NCBI GenBank assembly: GCA_023415605.1
Contig: JAEZKB010000311.1
Coordinates: 1-5,768 of the forward strand
DNA from: Pseudomonadota bacterium
GTDB lineage: Bacteria; Pseudomonadota; Alphaproteobacteria; Rhizobiales; Devosiaceae
Direction of reading: 5' to 3'
DNA: 5,768 bases
A program made the translations under genes and the position numbers. The notes beneath the pieces were generated by a model that was not told the DNA's origin, made no database searches, and saw nothing but the letters and a program-made list of their open reading frames with translations. Shown piece by piece: positions 1 to 5,155 of the stretch (its first letter is position 1; each line of letters starts with the position of its first letter).

Positions 1-312
1 ATGCAGAAGACCCCGATGGTTTGCCGCGATCGAGGCCGCACCATCATTCCGGGCCGCATCGAAGTGGTCGAACTCAACACTCCCATCGGTATCGGCGGCG
101 CCCAGGTGCGCCCTGGCGACATCGTCGGCTGCGATGATGACGGCCTCATCGTCGTCCCCATCGAGATCGCTAAGGAAGTCGCCTTGCATGCAAAAGCTGT
201 TCTCGTCGCCGACATGAAAGCCCGCGCCAAGCGCTATGAAAAGCTCGGCATGCCCCCCGACGAGTCCGTCGACGTGCCGGCCATCGACGCCTACTACGCC
301 AGCCTCGGCTGA
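1..312 (+). CDS. RraA-like family protein (4-hydroxy-4-methyl-2-oxoglutarate aldolase-like), C-terminal half, 5' partial
   Basis: This is the last ~103 codons of an RraA/MenG-fold protein. Family members are usually about 210-240 residues, so roughly half the gene lies upstream; the ATG at base 1 is probably an internal methionine. Visible family features are the GRIEVVELN stretch (residues 18-26), the GG-x-x-VRPGD segment (32-40) and the acidic DDDG turn followed by IVVP (45-53), then a C-terminal helix. The family includes divalent-metal-dependent aldolases and oxaloacetate decarboxylases as well as the RNase E regulator RraA. The DDDG-type tail and the catabolic neighbours favour an enzyme over the RNase E regulator (inference). 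The metal and substrate residues of the N-terminal half cannot be checked. It is probably co-transcribed with the lactonase-like gene 21 bp downstream, where it could cleave a keto-deoxy sugar acid or a related keto acid. Confidence 0.85.
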   Translation: MQKTPMVCRDRGRTIIPGRIEVVELNTPIGIGGAQVRPGDIVGCDDDGLIVVPIEIAKEVALHAKAVLVADMKARAKRYEKLGMPPDESVDVPAIDAYYASLG

Positions 313-333
313 CGCTGAGGTCGAGGTTCCAGC

Positions 334-1245
334 ATGAAGATCATCGACGCCCACCAGCACTTCTGGAACCTCGACCAAAACTACCTGCCTTGGCTCAAAG
401 ACGAGCCGCCGATTCCCTTCCGCTATGGCGATTATTCCAGCCTCAAGCGCAACTATCTCCCTGCCGACTATCGCCGGGACAGCGCCGGCTTTGACGTCGT
501 CGGCACCGTCTTCGTCGAAACCGAGTGGGACCACACCGACCCCAAGGGCGAAGTCGCCTGGGTCGAAGACCTCGCCAAGGCCGGGGGCCTGCCCTCGGTC
601 ATGGTGGCCCAGGCCTGGCTCGATCGCGCCGACGCCGAGGACGTGCTGGCCGCGCACGGCAAGAGCCCGATCGTCCGCGGCATCCGCCACAAACCCAAGG
701 CCGTTGCGCGTCCCGACCTCGTTGTCAGAGGCGCACCCGGATCGATGCTCGATCCAGCATGGCGCCGCGGCTACGCCATGCTGGCGCCCAACGGCCTGTC
801 CTTCGATCTGCAGACCCCTTGGTGGCACCTTGCCGAAGCCCGCAACCTCGCGGACAGCTTCCCCGGCACGCAGATCATCCTCAACCACACCGGCCTCCCC
901 GCCGACCGCAGCAAGGCAGGCCTTGCCGGCTGGCGCGATGCCATGCGGCTTCTCTCCGGTGCCCCCAATGTCGCGGTGAAGATTTCCGGCATCGGCCAGG
1001 CCGGCCAGCCATGGTCGGTCGAGGCCAACCGCGCTATCGTGCTCGACACCATCGATCTCTTCGGACCCGAGCGCTGCATGTTCGCCAGTAACTTTCCCGT
1101 CGATAGCCTTGTCGCTAGTTTCGCGACCATCTTCGGCGGCTTCGATGACATCACCGCCGGCTTCTCGCCCTCCGAGCGTGACGCGATGTTCCGGGGCAAT
1201 GCCATGCGCATCTACCGCATCCCCTCGGACGCACTCGTCGGATGA
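334..1245 (+). CDS. Amidohydrolase family protein, COG3618 type (sugar lactonase-like)
   Basis: The 303-residue protein has the length and layout of the Amidohydro_2/COG3618 TIM-barrel hydrolases, which include L-fuconolactonase, L-rhamnonolactonase and LigI-type lactonases. Seen in sequence: the strand-1 HQH motif (residues 7-9) in IIDAHQHFW, FVETEW (60-65), RGIRH (115-119), FDLQ (157-160), ILNHTG with H185, and the C-terminal GNAMRIYRI. In place of the usual GSDWP at the end of the barrel it has ASNFPVD (251-257), so the usual aspartate position is Asn253 and an Asp follows at 257. The start is supported by GAGG at 323-326, 7 bases before the ATG. It sits 21 bp after the RraA-like gene and overlaps the next gene by 4 bp (ATGA). 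The likely role is cytoplasmic hydrolysis of a sugar-acid lactone; the exact substrate is unknown, and another ester or lactone is possible. Confidence 0.88.
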   Translation: MKIIDAHQHFWNLDQNYLPWLKDEPPIPFRYGDYSSLKRNYLPADYRRDSAGFDVVGTVFVETEWDHTDPKGEVAWVEDLAKAGGLPSVMVAQAWLDRADAEDVLAAHGKSPIVRGIRHKPKAVARPDLVVRGAPGSMLDPAWRRGYAMLAPNGLSFDLQTPWWHLAEARNLADSFPGTQIILNHTGLPADRSKAGLAGWRDAMRLLSGAPNVAVKISGIGQAGQPWSVEANRAIVLDTIDLFGPERCMFASNFPVDSLVASFATIFGGFDDITAGFSPSERDAMFRGNAMRIYRIPSDALVG

Positions 1246-2117
1246 GCGAGCGCCCGCGGCTCGGCTTCATCGGCCTCGGTATCATGGGCGCCGCCATGAC
1301 GCGGCGCCTCCTTTCCCGTGGCTGGCAGGTCACAGTCTGGAACCTCGAACCGGAGCGTTTGGCGGAGGTGGAGGGACAAGGCGCCAAATGGGCCGATACG
1401 CCCGCCGCGGTGCGCGAAGCGTCCGACATCGTCCTTATTTGCGTCCTCGGCGACGACGCCATCGAGAGCGTCTGCTTCGGCCGCAACGGCCTCTCCTCCG
1501 GCAAGGGTGCCGATACCGTCATCGATTTCTCCACCACCAGCGTCGATGTCACGCGCGAGATTGCAAGCCGGCTTGGCGTGAACTGCCTCGATTGCCCAAT
1601 CTCCGGCGGTCCCGGCCCGGCCGAAGAGGGCCAGCTGACGCTGATGGCCGGTGGTGATCCGGGGCTCTTCGAGCGCCTCCAGCCAATCCTCTCCGATCTT
1701 GCCGCCAACTGCACCCTGATGGGCCCGCTGGGCGCCGGCCAGACCACCAAGGTGGTCAACCAGGCCATTGTGGGCGTCGGCTATGTGCTGATGGGTGAGG
1801 TGCTCGCCATGGTGCAGGCCGCTGGCATCGATGCCGCCAAACTGCCGCAAGCGCTGAAAGGCGGGGCTGCCGACAGCTTCCTCCTCCAGCGGATGTTCCC
1901 GGTCATGCTCAACCGCGAGTTCGATCCGCCCAAGGGACGCGCCAAGCAGCTCGGCAAGGACCTGCAGGCGGTGGCAGAATTCAACGACGGACTGGGCCTC
2001 GATCTGCCGGTCCTCTCCCGCGCCATCACCCAATATGTGGCCTATGTCGAAGCCGGCAACGGCGAGATGGAAAGCGCATCGGTCTCCCGCCTCTATGACC
2101 AGCGGGACAAATCGTGA
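1242..2117 (+). CDS. NAD(P)-dependent beta-hydroxyacid dehydrogenase (3-hydroxyisobutyrate dehydrogenase family)
   Basis: The 291-residue length is normal for the family that includes 3-hydroxyisobutyrate dehydrogenase, tartronate semialdehyde reductase (GarR/GlxR) and succinic semialdehyde reductases. The N-terminal Rossmann fold carries GFIGLGIMG (8-16). Strand 2 ends in VWN (32-34) with no aspartate, which leans towards NADP(H) (inference). DFST lies at 95-98, the substrate loop CPISGGP at 118-124, the presumed catalytic Lys170 in TTKVVNQ with Asn173, and the conserved LGKD at 237-240 in the all-helical C-terminal domain. All expected active-site residues are present. The ATG overlaps the previous stop (ATGA) and no strong ribosome binding site is seen, so translational coupling is likely. 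In this operon it may reduce a semialdehyde or small keto-acid made by aldol cleavage, but the substrate cannot be assigned from sequence. Confidence 0.92.
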   Translation: MSERPRLGFIGLGIMGAAMTRRLLSRGWQVTVWNLEPERLAEVEGQGAKWADTPAAVREASDIVLICVLGDDAIESVCFGRNGLSSGKGADTVIDFSTTSVDVTREIASRLGVNCLDCPISGGPGPAEEGQLTLMAGGDPGLFERLQPILSDLAANCTLMGPLGAGQTTKVVNQAIVGVGYVLMGEVLAMVQAAGIDAAKLPQALKGGAADSFLLQRMFPVMLNREFDPPKGRAKQLGKDLQAVAEFNDGLGLDLPVLSRAITQYVAYVEAGNGEMESASVSRLYDQRDKS

Positions 2118-2638
2118 GCCGCTTCGCGCTGCACGGCCTCGCGCCCGCTCTGCCCGCCGGCTTCTGCTTCATCGCCGAGAGCGCTGAAGTGATTGGCAAT
2201 GTCGAGCTCGGCGAAGATGTCGGCATCTGGTTCGGCGCGGTGATCCGCGGCGACAACGAGCGCATCCGCATCGGCGCTCGCACCAACATCCAGGATCTCT
2301 GCGTCCTCCATTCTGACCCTGGTTCGCCGCTGACCATTGGCGAAGGCTGCACCCTCGGTCACCGCGCCATCCTTCATGGCTGCACCATCGGCGACGGTAC
2401 CCTCGTCGGCATGGGAGCCACCGTCCTCAACGGCGCAAAGATCGGGAGGAGCTGCCTGATCGGTGCTGGCGCGCTGGTGACCGAAGGCAAGGCGATTCCG
2501 GATGGCTCGCTCGTCCTCGGCGCCCCCGGCAAGGTCGTGAGAGCGCTGAGCGATGACGAGATTGCCGGCCTCGCCAAGTCGGCCGAGCGCTACGTCGCCA
2601 ATGCCCGCCGCTTTGCGGGCGGACTCACGAAACTGTAG
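2114..2638 (+). CDS. Gamma carbonic anhydrase family protein (YrdA/PaaY/CamH-like)
   Basis: This 174-residue left-handed beta-helix protein shows hexapeptide-repeat spacing through about residues 22-140. The zinc ligands of gamma-class carbonic anhydrases are all present: His66 in VLHSD, His83 in LGHRA and His88 in ILHGC. Arg45 and Asp47 in VIRGDN and Gln60-Asp61 match other conserved active-site positions. It lacks the acidic proton-shuttle loop of archaeal Cam, so it belongs with the shorter CamH/YrdA/PaaY group, whose members vary in carbonic anhydrase activity and some of which are thioesterases. The C-terminus is a helix (about 147-168), and a trimer is expected. The start is a GTG overlapping the previous stop (GTGA), with no convincing ribosome binding site, which suggests coupling. 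Its job in this operon is unknown; handling CO2 or bicarbonate from a decarboxylation, or hydrolysis of a small ester or thioester, are guesses. Confidence 0.92.
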   Translation: MSRFALHGLAPALPAGFCFIAESAEVIGNVELGEDVGIWFGAVIRGDNERIRIGARTNIQDLCVLHSDPGSPLTIGEGCTLGHRAILHGCTIGDGTLVGMGATVLNGAKIGRSCLIGAGALVTEGKAIPDGSLVLGAPGKVVRALSDDEIAGLAKSAERYVANARRFAGGLTKL

Positions 2639-2649
2639 GGAAGGGCGCC

Positions 2650-2949
2650 ATGCTGTTCATCGTCAGCGGTCGCGATCACGACAACGGCCTCGAACACCGG
2701 TTGCAGGTGCGTCCGCGCCACCGCGCCCACTACGAAGCGCTGGGCAAGGATCTCATCCTCTCCGGCCCATATCTGGACGCCAATGGCGACCCGATCGGTT
2801 CGATGATCGTCATCCGCCGCGAGTCGCAGGCCGCAGCGGAGGCGTACGCCGCCGCCGATCCCTTCGTCACCGAAAAGGTCTTCTCCTCGGTGACTGTCTC
2901 CCGCTGGGACTGGTTCATGAACCGCCCCCACGGGTTCGAGAGCGACTGA
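2650..2949 (+). CDS. YciI-family protein
   Basis: The 99-residue protein matches the small ferredoxin-like YciI/DGPF-type domain in length and pattern. It has a starting strand MLFIVSG, then RPRHRAHYEAL (21-31) with the family-typical histidine at 24, GPYLDANGDPIGS (39-51), AAADPFV (67-73) and the terminal strand ending in WDW (86-88). YciI proteins are dimeric and resemble muconolactone isomerase-type folds; most have no known function, although some act as dehalogenases or as enzymes on aromatic or lactone compounds. GGAAGGG at 2639-2645 gives a strong ribosome binding site 4 bases before the ATG. It is the last gene of the + operon, and its TGA forms part of a hairpin shared with the convergent gene. 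A role in the same catabolic pathway, such as lactone isomerisation, is possible but unsupported by direct evidence. Confidence 0.85.
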   Translation: MLFIVSGRDHDNGLEHRLQVRPRHRAHYEALGKDLILSGPYLDANGDPIGSMIVIRRESQAAAEAYAAADPFVTEKVFSSVTVSRWDWFMNRPHGFESD

Positions 2950-2964
2950 TGCCTCAGGGCATCA
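2947..2964. terminator. Perfect 7-bp hairpin at the convergent gene junction
   Basis: TGATGCC (2947-2953) pairs perfectly with GGCATCA (2958-2964) around a TCAG loop. The left arm contains the stop codon of the YciI gene, and the loop region contains the stop of the convergent SDR gene. There is no clear T-run on either strand, so it is not a classic Rho-independent terminator. It could act as a bidirectional pause or as an mRNA-end stabiliser. The structure is certain as sequence; its function is inferred. Confidence 0.4.
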
Positions 2965-3730
2965 ATTGCCCGCCATTGACCTCCAGCGTCTGCCCGATGA
3001 CGTAGCCGGAGAGCGATGGCGATGCCAGGAACAGGTACGCTCCGACGCAGTCTTCCGACACGCCCAGCCGTCCCTGCGGCACCGTCGCAAGCATCGCGTT
3101 GAGCTGCGCCTCCGTCGAATAGCGCTCATGGAACGGCGTATCGATGACGCCCGGCGCCACCGCGTTGACGCGGATGCCGAACGGAATCAGTTCTTTGGCC
3201 ATGCCGCGCGTTACATTGCCCACAAAGGCCTTCGACGAGCCATAAAGTCCCGCGCCGCCGCCCGCGCCGTTGCGCGCCGCGATCGACGTCGTGTTGATGA
3301 TGAAGCCGCCGCCGGCAGACTTGAGGTGCGGGATGGCCGCATGCGATGCCGCCAGCACCGAGCGGGCATTGAGGTCCATCACCTGGTCGTAGAGCTCTTC
3401 GGTGTATTCCTGGTAGGGCTGCCGGGCGACCATGCCGCCGGCATTGTTGATCAATCCGTCGAGCTTGCCGAAGGCCTTGACCGTGGCCTCGACGGCCGCT
3501 CGCATCTCGGCTGACTTGGTCGCATCGGCCTTGATCAGCACCGTGGTGCCGCCCGCCGCTTCGATCTCCTTGGCCAGCGCTTCGGCGGCGTCCTTGCTCG
3601 AGTTATAGTGCAGCCCCACCTTGGCGCCCTGTGCCGCAAAGGCTCGCGCCAGCGCCGCGCCGATGCCGGTCGACGCGCCGGTGATGAGGACGGCTTTGTC
3701 CTTGAGATCGGGGATGACGAGATTGGCCAT
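2954..3730 (-). CDS. SDR family oxidoreductase (FabG-like, probably NADP-dependent)
   Basis: This is a classical short-chain dehydrogenase of 258 residues. It shows the cofactor glycine motif TGASTGIG (17-24), NNAGG (95-99), Asn121, the catalytic Ser149, and Tyr163-x-x-x-Lys167 in YGSSK, followed by NAVAPGVIDTPF (189-200). The C-terminus YVIGQTLEVNGGQLMP is typical of 3-ketoacyl-ACP reductase-like SDRs. Strand 2 ends in HYNSSK (41-46), without the aspartate that selects NAD, so NADP(H) is favoured (inference). A strong AAGGAG lies on the minus strand (3736-3741), 5 bases before the ATG. Many such FabG-like proteins are sugar or alcohol dehydrogenases, and the surrounding catabolic genes make that more likely than fatty acid synthesis. 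It converges on the + operon with only 4 bp between stop codons. It is separated from the upstream ATPase gene by a terminator, so it probably has its own promoter in 3731-3809. Confidence 0.92.
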   Translation of the reverse strand: MANLVIPDLKDKAVLITGASTGIGAALARAFAAQGAKVGLHYNSSKDAAEALAKEIEAAGGTTVLIKADATKSAEMRAAVEATVKAFGKLDGLINNAGGMVARQPYQEYTEELYDQVMDLNARSVLAASHAAIPHLKSAGGGFIINTTSIAARNGAGGGAGLYGSSKAFVGNVTRGMAKELIPFGIRVNAVAPGVIDTPFHERYSTEAQLNAMLATVPQGRLGVSEDCVGAYLFLASPSLSGYVIGQTLEVNGGQLMP

Positions 3731-3735
3731 GTCGG

Positions 3736-3741
3736 CTCCTT
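3736..3741 (-). promoter_or_regulatory. Ribosome binding site of the minus-strand SDR
   Basis: Minus-strand AAGGAG lies 5 bases upstream of the ATG at 3730 and fixes this start. The rest of the gap up to the ATPase terminator must hold the SDR promoter if that terminator works. A GCTAAT (minus strand, 3774-3769) resembles a -10 box, but no matching -35 was found. TAGCG occurs twice here (3771-3775 and 3780-3784), flanking GTAC. Confidence 0.7.
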
Positions 3742-3801
3742 GTTGTCTGTAGGGGTTGCGGGTTGGTTATTAGCGGTACTAGCGCCGAACCATGACGGCA
3801 C

Positions 3802-3834
3802 CAAACAATAAGGGCGGCCCTGAGGACCGCCCTT
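3802..3834 (-). terminator. Rho-independent terminator of the ABC ATPase gene
   Basis: On the minus strand AAGGGCGG (3834-3827) pairs with CCGCCCTT (3817-3810), an 8-bp GC-rich stem. Two more C-G pairs lie beyond a single mismatch, closing a 3-base TCA loop. The stem is followed on the minus strand by the T-rich ATTGTTTGG. It begins 22 bases after the ATPase stop codon (3857-3859). On the + strand the trailing sequence is not T-rich, so it works best for leftward transcripts. Confidence 0.85.
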
Positions 3835-3856
3835 CGTATGAGTTAGGCACAGGCGC

Positions 3857-4897
3857 TCAGTTGATGCGCTTGCCATCCTTGTTGAAGAGATGCACCACGC
3901 TGAGGTCCGGCGTCACCTTGATGGTCTCGCCCGGCTTGGCCGAGACGCGCTCGCGGAAGATGCCGACGATCTGCTGCGAACCGAGGCGCATCAGCACCTG
4001 CGTTTCCGAGCCGGTCGGCTCCACCACCACCACCTCGGCCCCGATGCCGTTGGGGTCGAGCTTCAGGTGCTCGGGGCGAATGCCATAGGTCGTCGCGTCA
4101 ACGCCACCCGACGTCAAAGGCAGGCTCACGCCATCCTTGGTCTTGAAGCTGGCGCCATCCACCGAACCCTCGATGAAGTTCATCGACGGCGAACCGATGA
4201 AGCCGGCCACGAACGTGTTGGCCGGGCGGTCGTAGAGATCGAGCGGCGAGCCCATCTGCTCGATGATGCCGTCGCGCATCACGACGATCTTGTCGGCCAT
4301 AGTCATGGCTTCGATCTGGTCGTGCGTCACGTAGATCGTCGTGGTCTTGAGCCGCTGGTGCAGTTCCTTGATTTCCGAGCGCATCTGCACGCGGAGCTTG
4401 GCGTCGAGGTTCGACAGCGGTTCGTCGAACAGAAAGACCTGCGGATCACGCACGATTGCGCGGCCCATGGCGACACGCTGGCGTTGACCACCCGAAAGCT
4501 GGCGCGGCTGGCGGTTGAGCAGGTTTTCGAGTCCGAGGATCGCGGCGGCGCGGTTCACCTTCTCGTTGATCTCGGCCTTCGGCACGCCCTTGAGTTTGAG
4601 CGAGAACGCCATGTTCTGCGCCACAGTCATATGCGGGTAGAGCGCGTAGTTCTGGAACACCATGGCGATGTCGCGTTCCTTGGGCGGCAGGTCGTTGACG
4701 ACGCGATTACCGATCGAGATTTCACCCGAGGTGATATCCTCGAGGCCGGCGATCATGCGCAGCAGCGTCGACTTACCGCAGCCCGACGGGCCGACCAGGA
4801 TCACGAATTCGCCGTCGGAAATGTCGACCGAAACGCCCTTGAGCGCTTCGAACGAGCCGTAATGCTTGCCGACCGTGTTGATTTGTACGTTTGCCAC
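3857..4897 (-). CDS. ugpC: ABC transporter ATP-binding protein, UgpC/MalK/MsmK type
   Basis: This is the cytoplasmic ATPase of a carbohydrate ABC importer (CUT1 family). Starting at the GTG at 4897 it is 346 residues. It has Walker A GPSGCGKST (36-44), the Q-loop FQNYALYPHMT (81-91), signature LSGGQ (134-138), Walker B VFLFDEP with Glu159 (154-160), D-loop SNLDA (162-166) and H-loop His192 in VTHDQIEAM. A C-terminal TOBE/regulatory region from about 235 includes GIRPEHL (272-278). An ATG further upstream at 4939 would add 14 residues with no family match. The GTG is preferred because minus-strand GAGGAGG (4913-4907) lies 9 bases before it and the protein then begins MANVQI as relatives do. 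No permease or binding-protein gene is beside it, and a terminator follows, so it looks monocistronic. The symbol reflects the family; the sugar carried is not known, and sn-glycerol-3-phosphate should not be assumed. Confidence 0.93.
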   Translation of the reverse strand: MANVQINTVGKHYGSFEALKGVSVDISDGEFVILVGPSGCGKSTLLRMIAGLEDITSGEISIGNRVVNDLPPKERDIAMVFQNYALYPHMTVAQNMAFSLKLKGVPKAEINEKVNRAAAILGLENLLNRQPRQLSGGQRQRVAMGRAIVRDPQVFLFDEPLSNLDAKLRVQMRSEIKELHQRLKTTTIYVTHDQIEAMTMADKIVVMRDGIIEQMGSPLDLYDRPANTFVAGFIGSPSMNFIEGSVDGASFKTKDGVSLPLTSGGVDATTYGIRPEHLKLDPNGIGAEVVVVEPTGSETQVLMRLGSQQIVGIFRERVSAKPGETIKVTPDLSVVHLFNKDGKRIN

Positions 4898-4906
4898 TGG
4901 GTGGAG

Positions 4907-4913
4907 CCTCCTC
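4907..4913 (-). promoter_or_regulatory. Ribosome binding site deciding the GTG start of the ABC ATPase
   Basis: Minus-strand GAGGAGG sits 9 bases before the GTG at 4897. It lies inside the longer open frame that starts at 4939, which argues against that upstream ATG as the true start. Confidence 0.75.
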
Positions 4914-4952
4914 ACTCGGGCGGCCTGCGCCGCTCCCATGGGCGCACAGTCA

Positions 4953-4977
4953 GGGTTGGCGCCCTCGCCGTCAACCC
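4953..4977. repeat. Inverted repeat upstream of the ABC ATPase gene (possible operator or leader hairpin)
   Basis: GGGTTGGCG (4953-4961) faces CGTCAACCC (4969-4977) with a 7-base spacer. Eight of nine positions are complementary, and the ninth is a G-T pair that would be a G-U wobble in a rightward RNA. The right arm includes minus-strand TTGACG (4974-4969), a -35-like hexamer, though the expected -10 position reads only GACTGT. It may be a regulator binding site for the ATPase gene or a leader hairpin; the sequence does not decide. Confidence 0.45.
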
Positions 4978-4981
4978 AGGA

Positions 4982-5027
4982 GTATGCGACTAAAGTAGCA
5001 GAAAAAGATCATACTAAAGTAGCATAC
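4982..5027. promoter_or_regulatory. AT-rich divergent control region with two 12-bp direct repeats
   Basis: ACTAAAGTAGCA occurs perfectly twice, at 4989-5000 and 5013-5024, 24 bp apart start to start. The second copy lies in TACT-AA-AGTA (5012-5021), a perfect 4+4 dyad; the first copy has the same dyad with one mismatch. The pair is enclosed by GTATGC (4982-4987) and GCATAC (5022-5027), an inverted repeat. By hand count, 4981-5030 has 17 G/C in 50 bases, far below the surrounding DNA. The likely reading is a double operator over promoter sequence between the divergent ATPase and SDR genes. Minus-strand TATGAT (5013-5008) is a good -10 candidate towards the ATPase gene but lacks a clear -35. 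The regulator family is not identified. Confidence 0.6.
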
Positions 5028-5140
5028 GTAGGTCGCCCGCCAATCCCGCTACAGCCAATTGCCTAGAGGCCGTCGCCGGAATCCGTCTGGCAGCGACCGT
5101 TCGGACGCGGTAGAGCCTGAGCCTAGAAAATGAACGTCTG

Positions 5141-5146
5141 AAGGGG
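5141..5146 (+). promoter_or_regulatory. Ribosome binding site of the rightward SDR
   Basis: AAGGGG lies 9 bases before the ATG at 5156. An in-frame ATG at 5147 would leave no spacing from this site, so 5156 is the better start. Confidence 0.55.
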
Positions 5147-5155
5147 ATGGAGACC

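Noticed and set aside
1..3. ATG at base 1 as the true start of the RraA-like gene
   Set aside because: The reading frame covers only the C-terminal half of the family domain, so the gene almost certainly begins upstream of the window.
525..1091. 188-codon + strand frame inside the amidohydrolase gene
   Set aside because: It is Arg/Pro/Gly-rich low-complexity translation typical of an out-of-frame read of GC-rich coding DNA.
1212..2033. 273-codon open frame on the - strand, antisense to the hydroxyacid dehydrogenase
   Set aside because: It lies over a gene with complete family motifs; it is a by-product of high GC and codon bias.
2966..3514. 182-codon + strand frame antisense to the leftward SDR
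   Set aside because: It is Arg-rich, has no domain signature, and is opposed to a gene with a full SDR active site.
4895..4939. N-terminal extension of the ABC ATPase from an ATG at 4939
   Set aside because: The added 14 residues are not family-like and the best ribosome binding site lies inside them, just before the GTG at 4897.
3890..4993. 367-codon open frame on the + strand, antisense to the ABC ATPase
   Set aside because: It mirrors a gene with every ABC motif, has a histidine- and arginine-rich composition typical of a GC-rich antisense frame, matches no domain I recognise, and has no reason to be chosen over the ATPase.
5072..5097. GTCGC/GCGAC inverted pair in the leader of the rightward SDR
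   Set aside because: The arms are only 5 bp with a long spacer in GC-rich DNA, easily expected by chance.
5130..5141. Four-codon mini-ORF (ATG to TGA) just before the rightward SDR's ribosome binding site, considered as a leader peptide
   Set aside because: It is too short to judge, has no ribosome binding site of its own and no attenuator-like structure.
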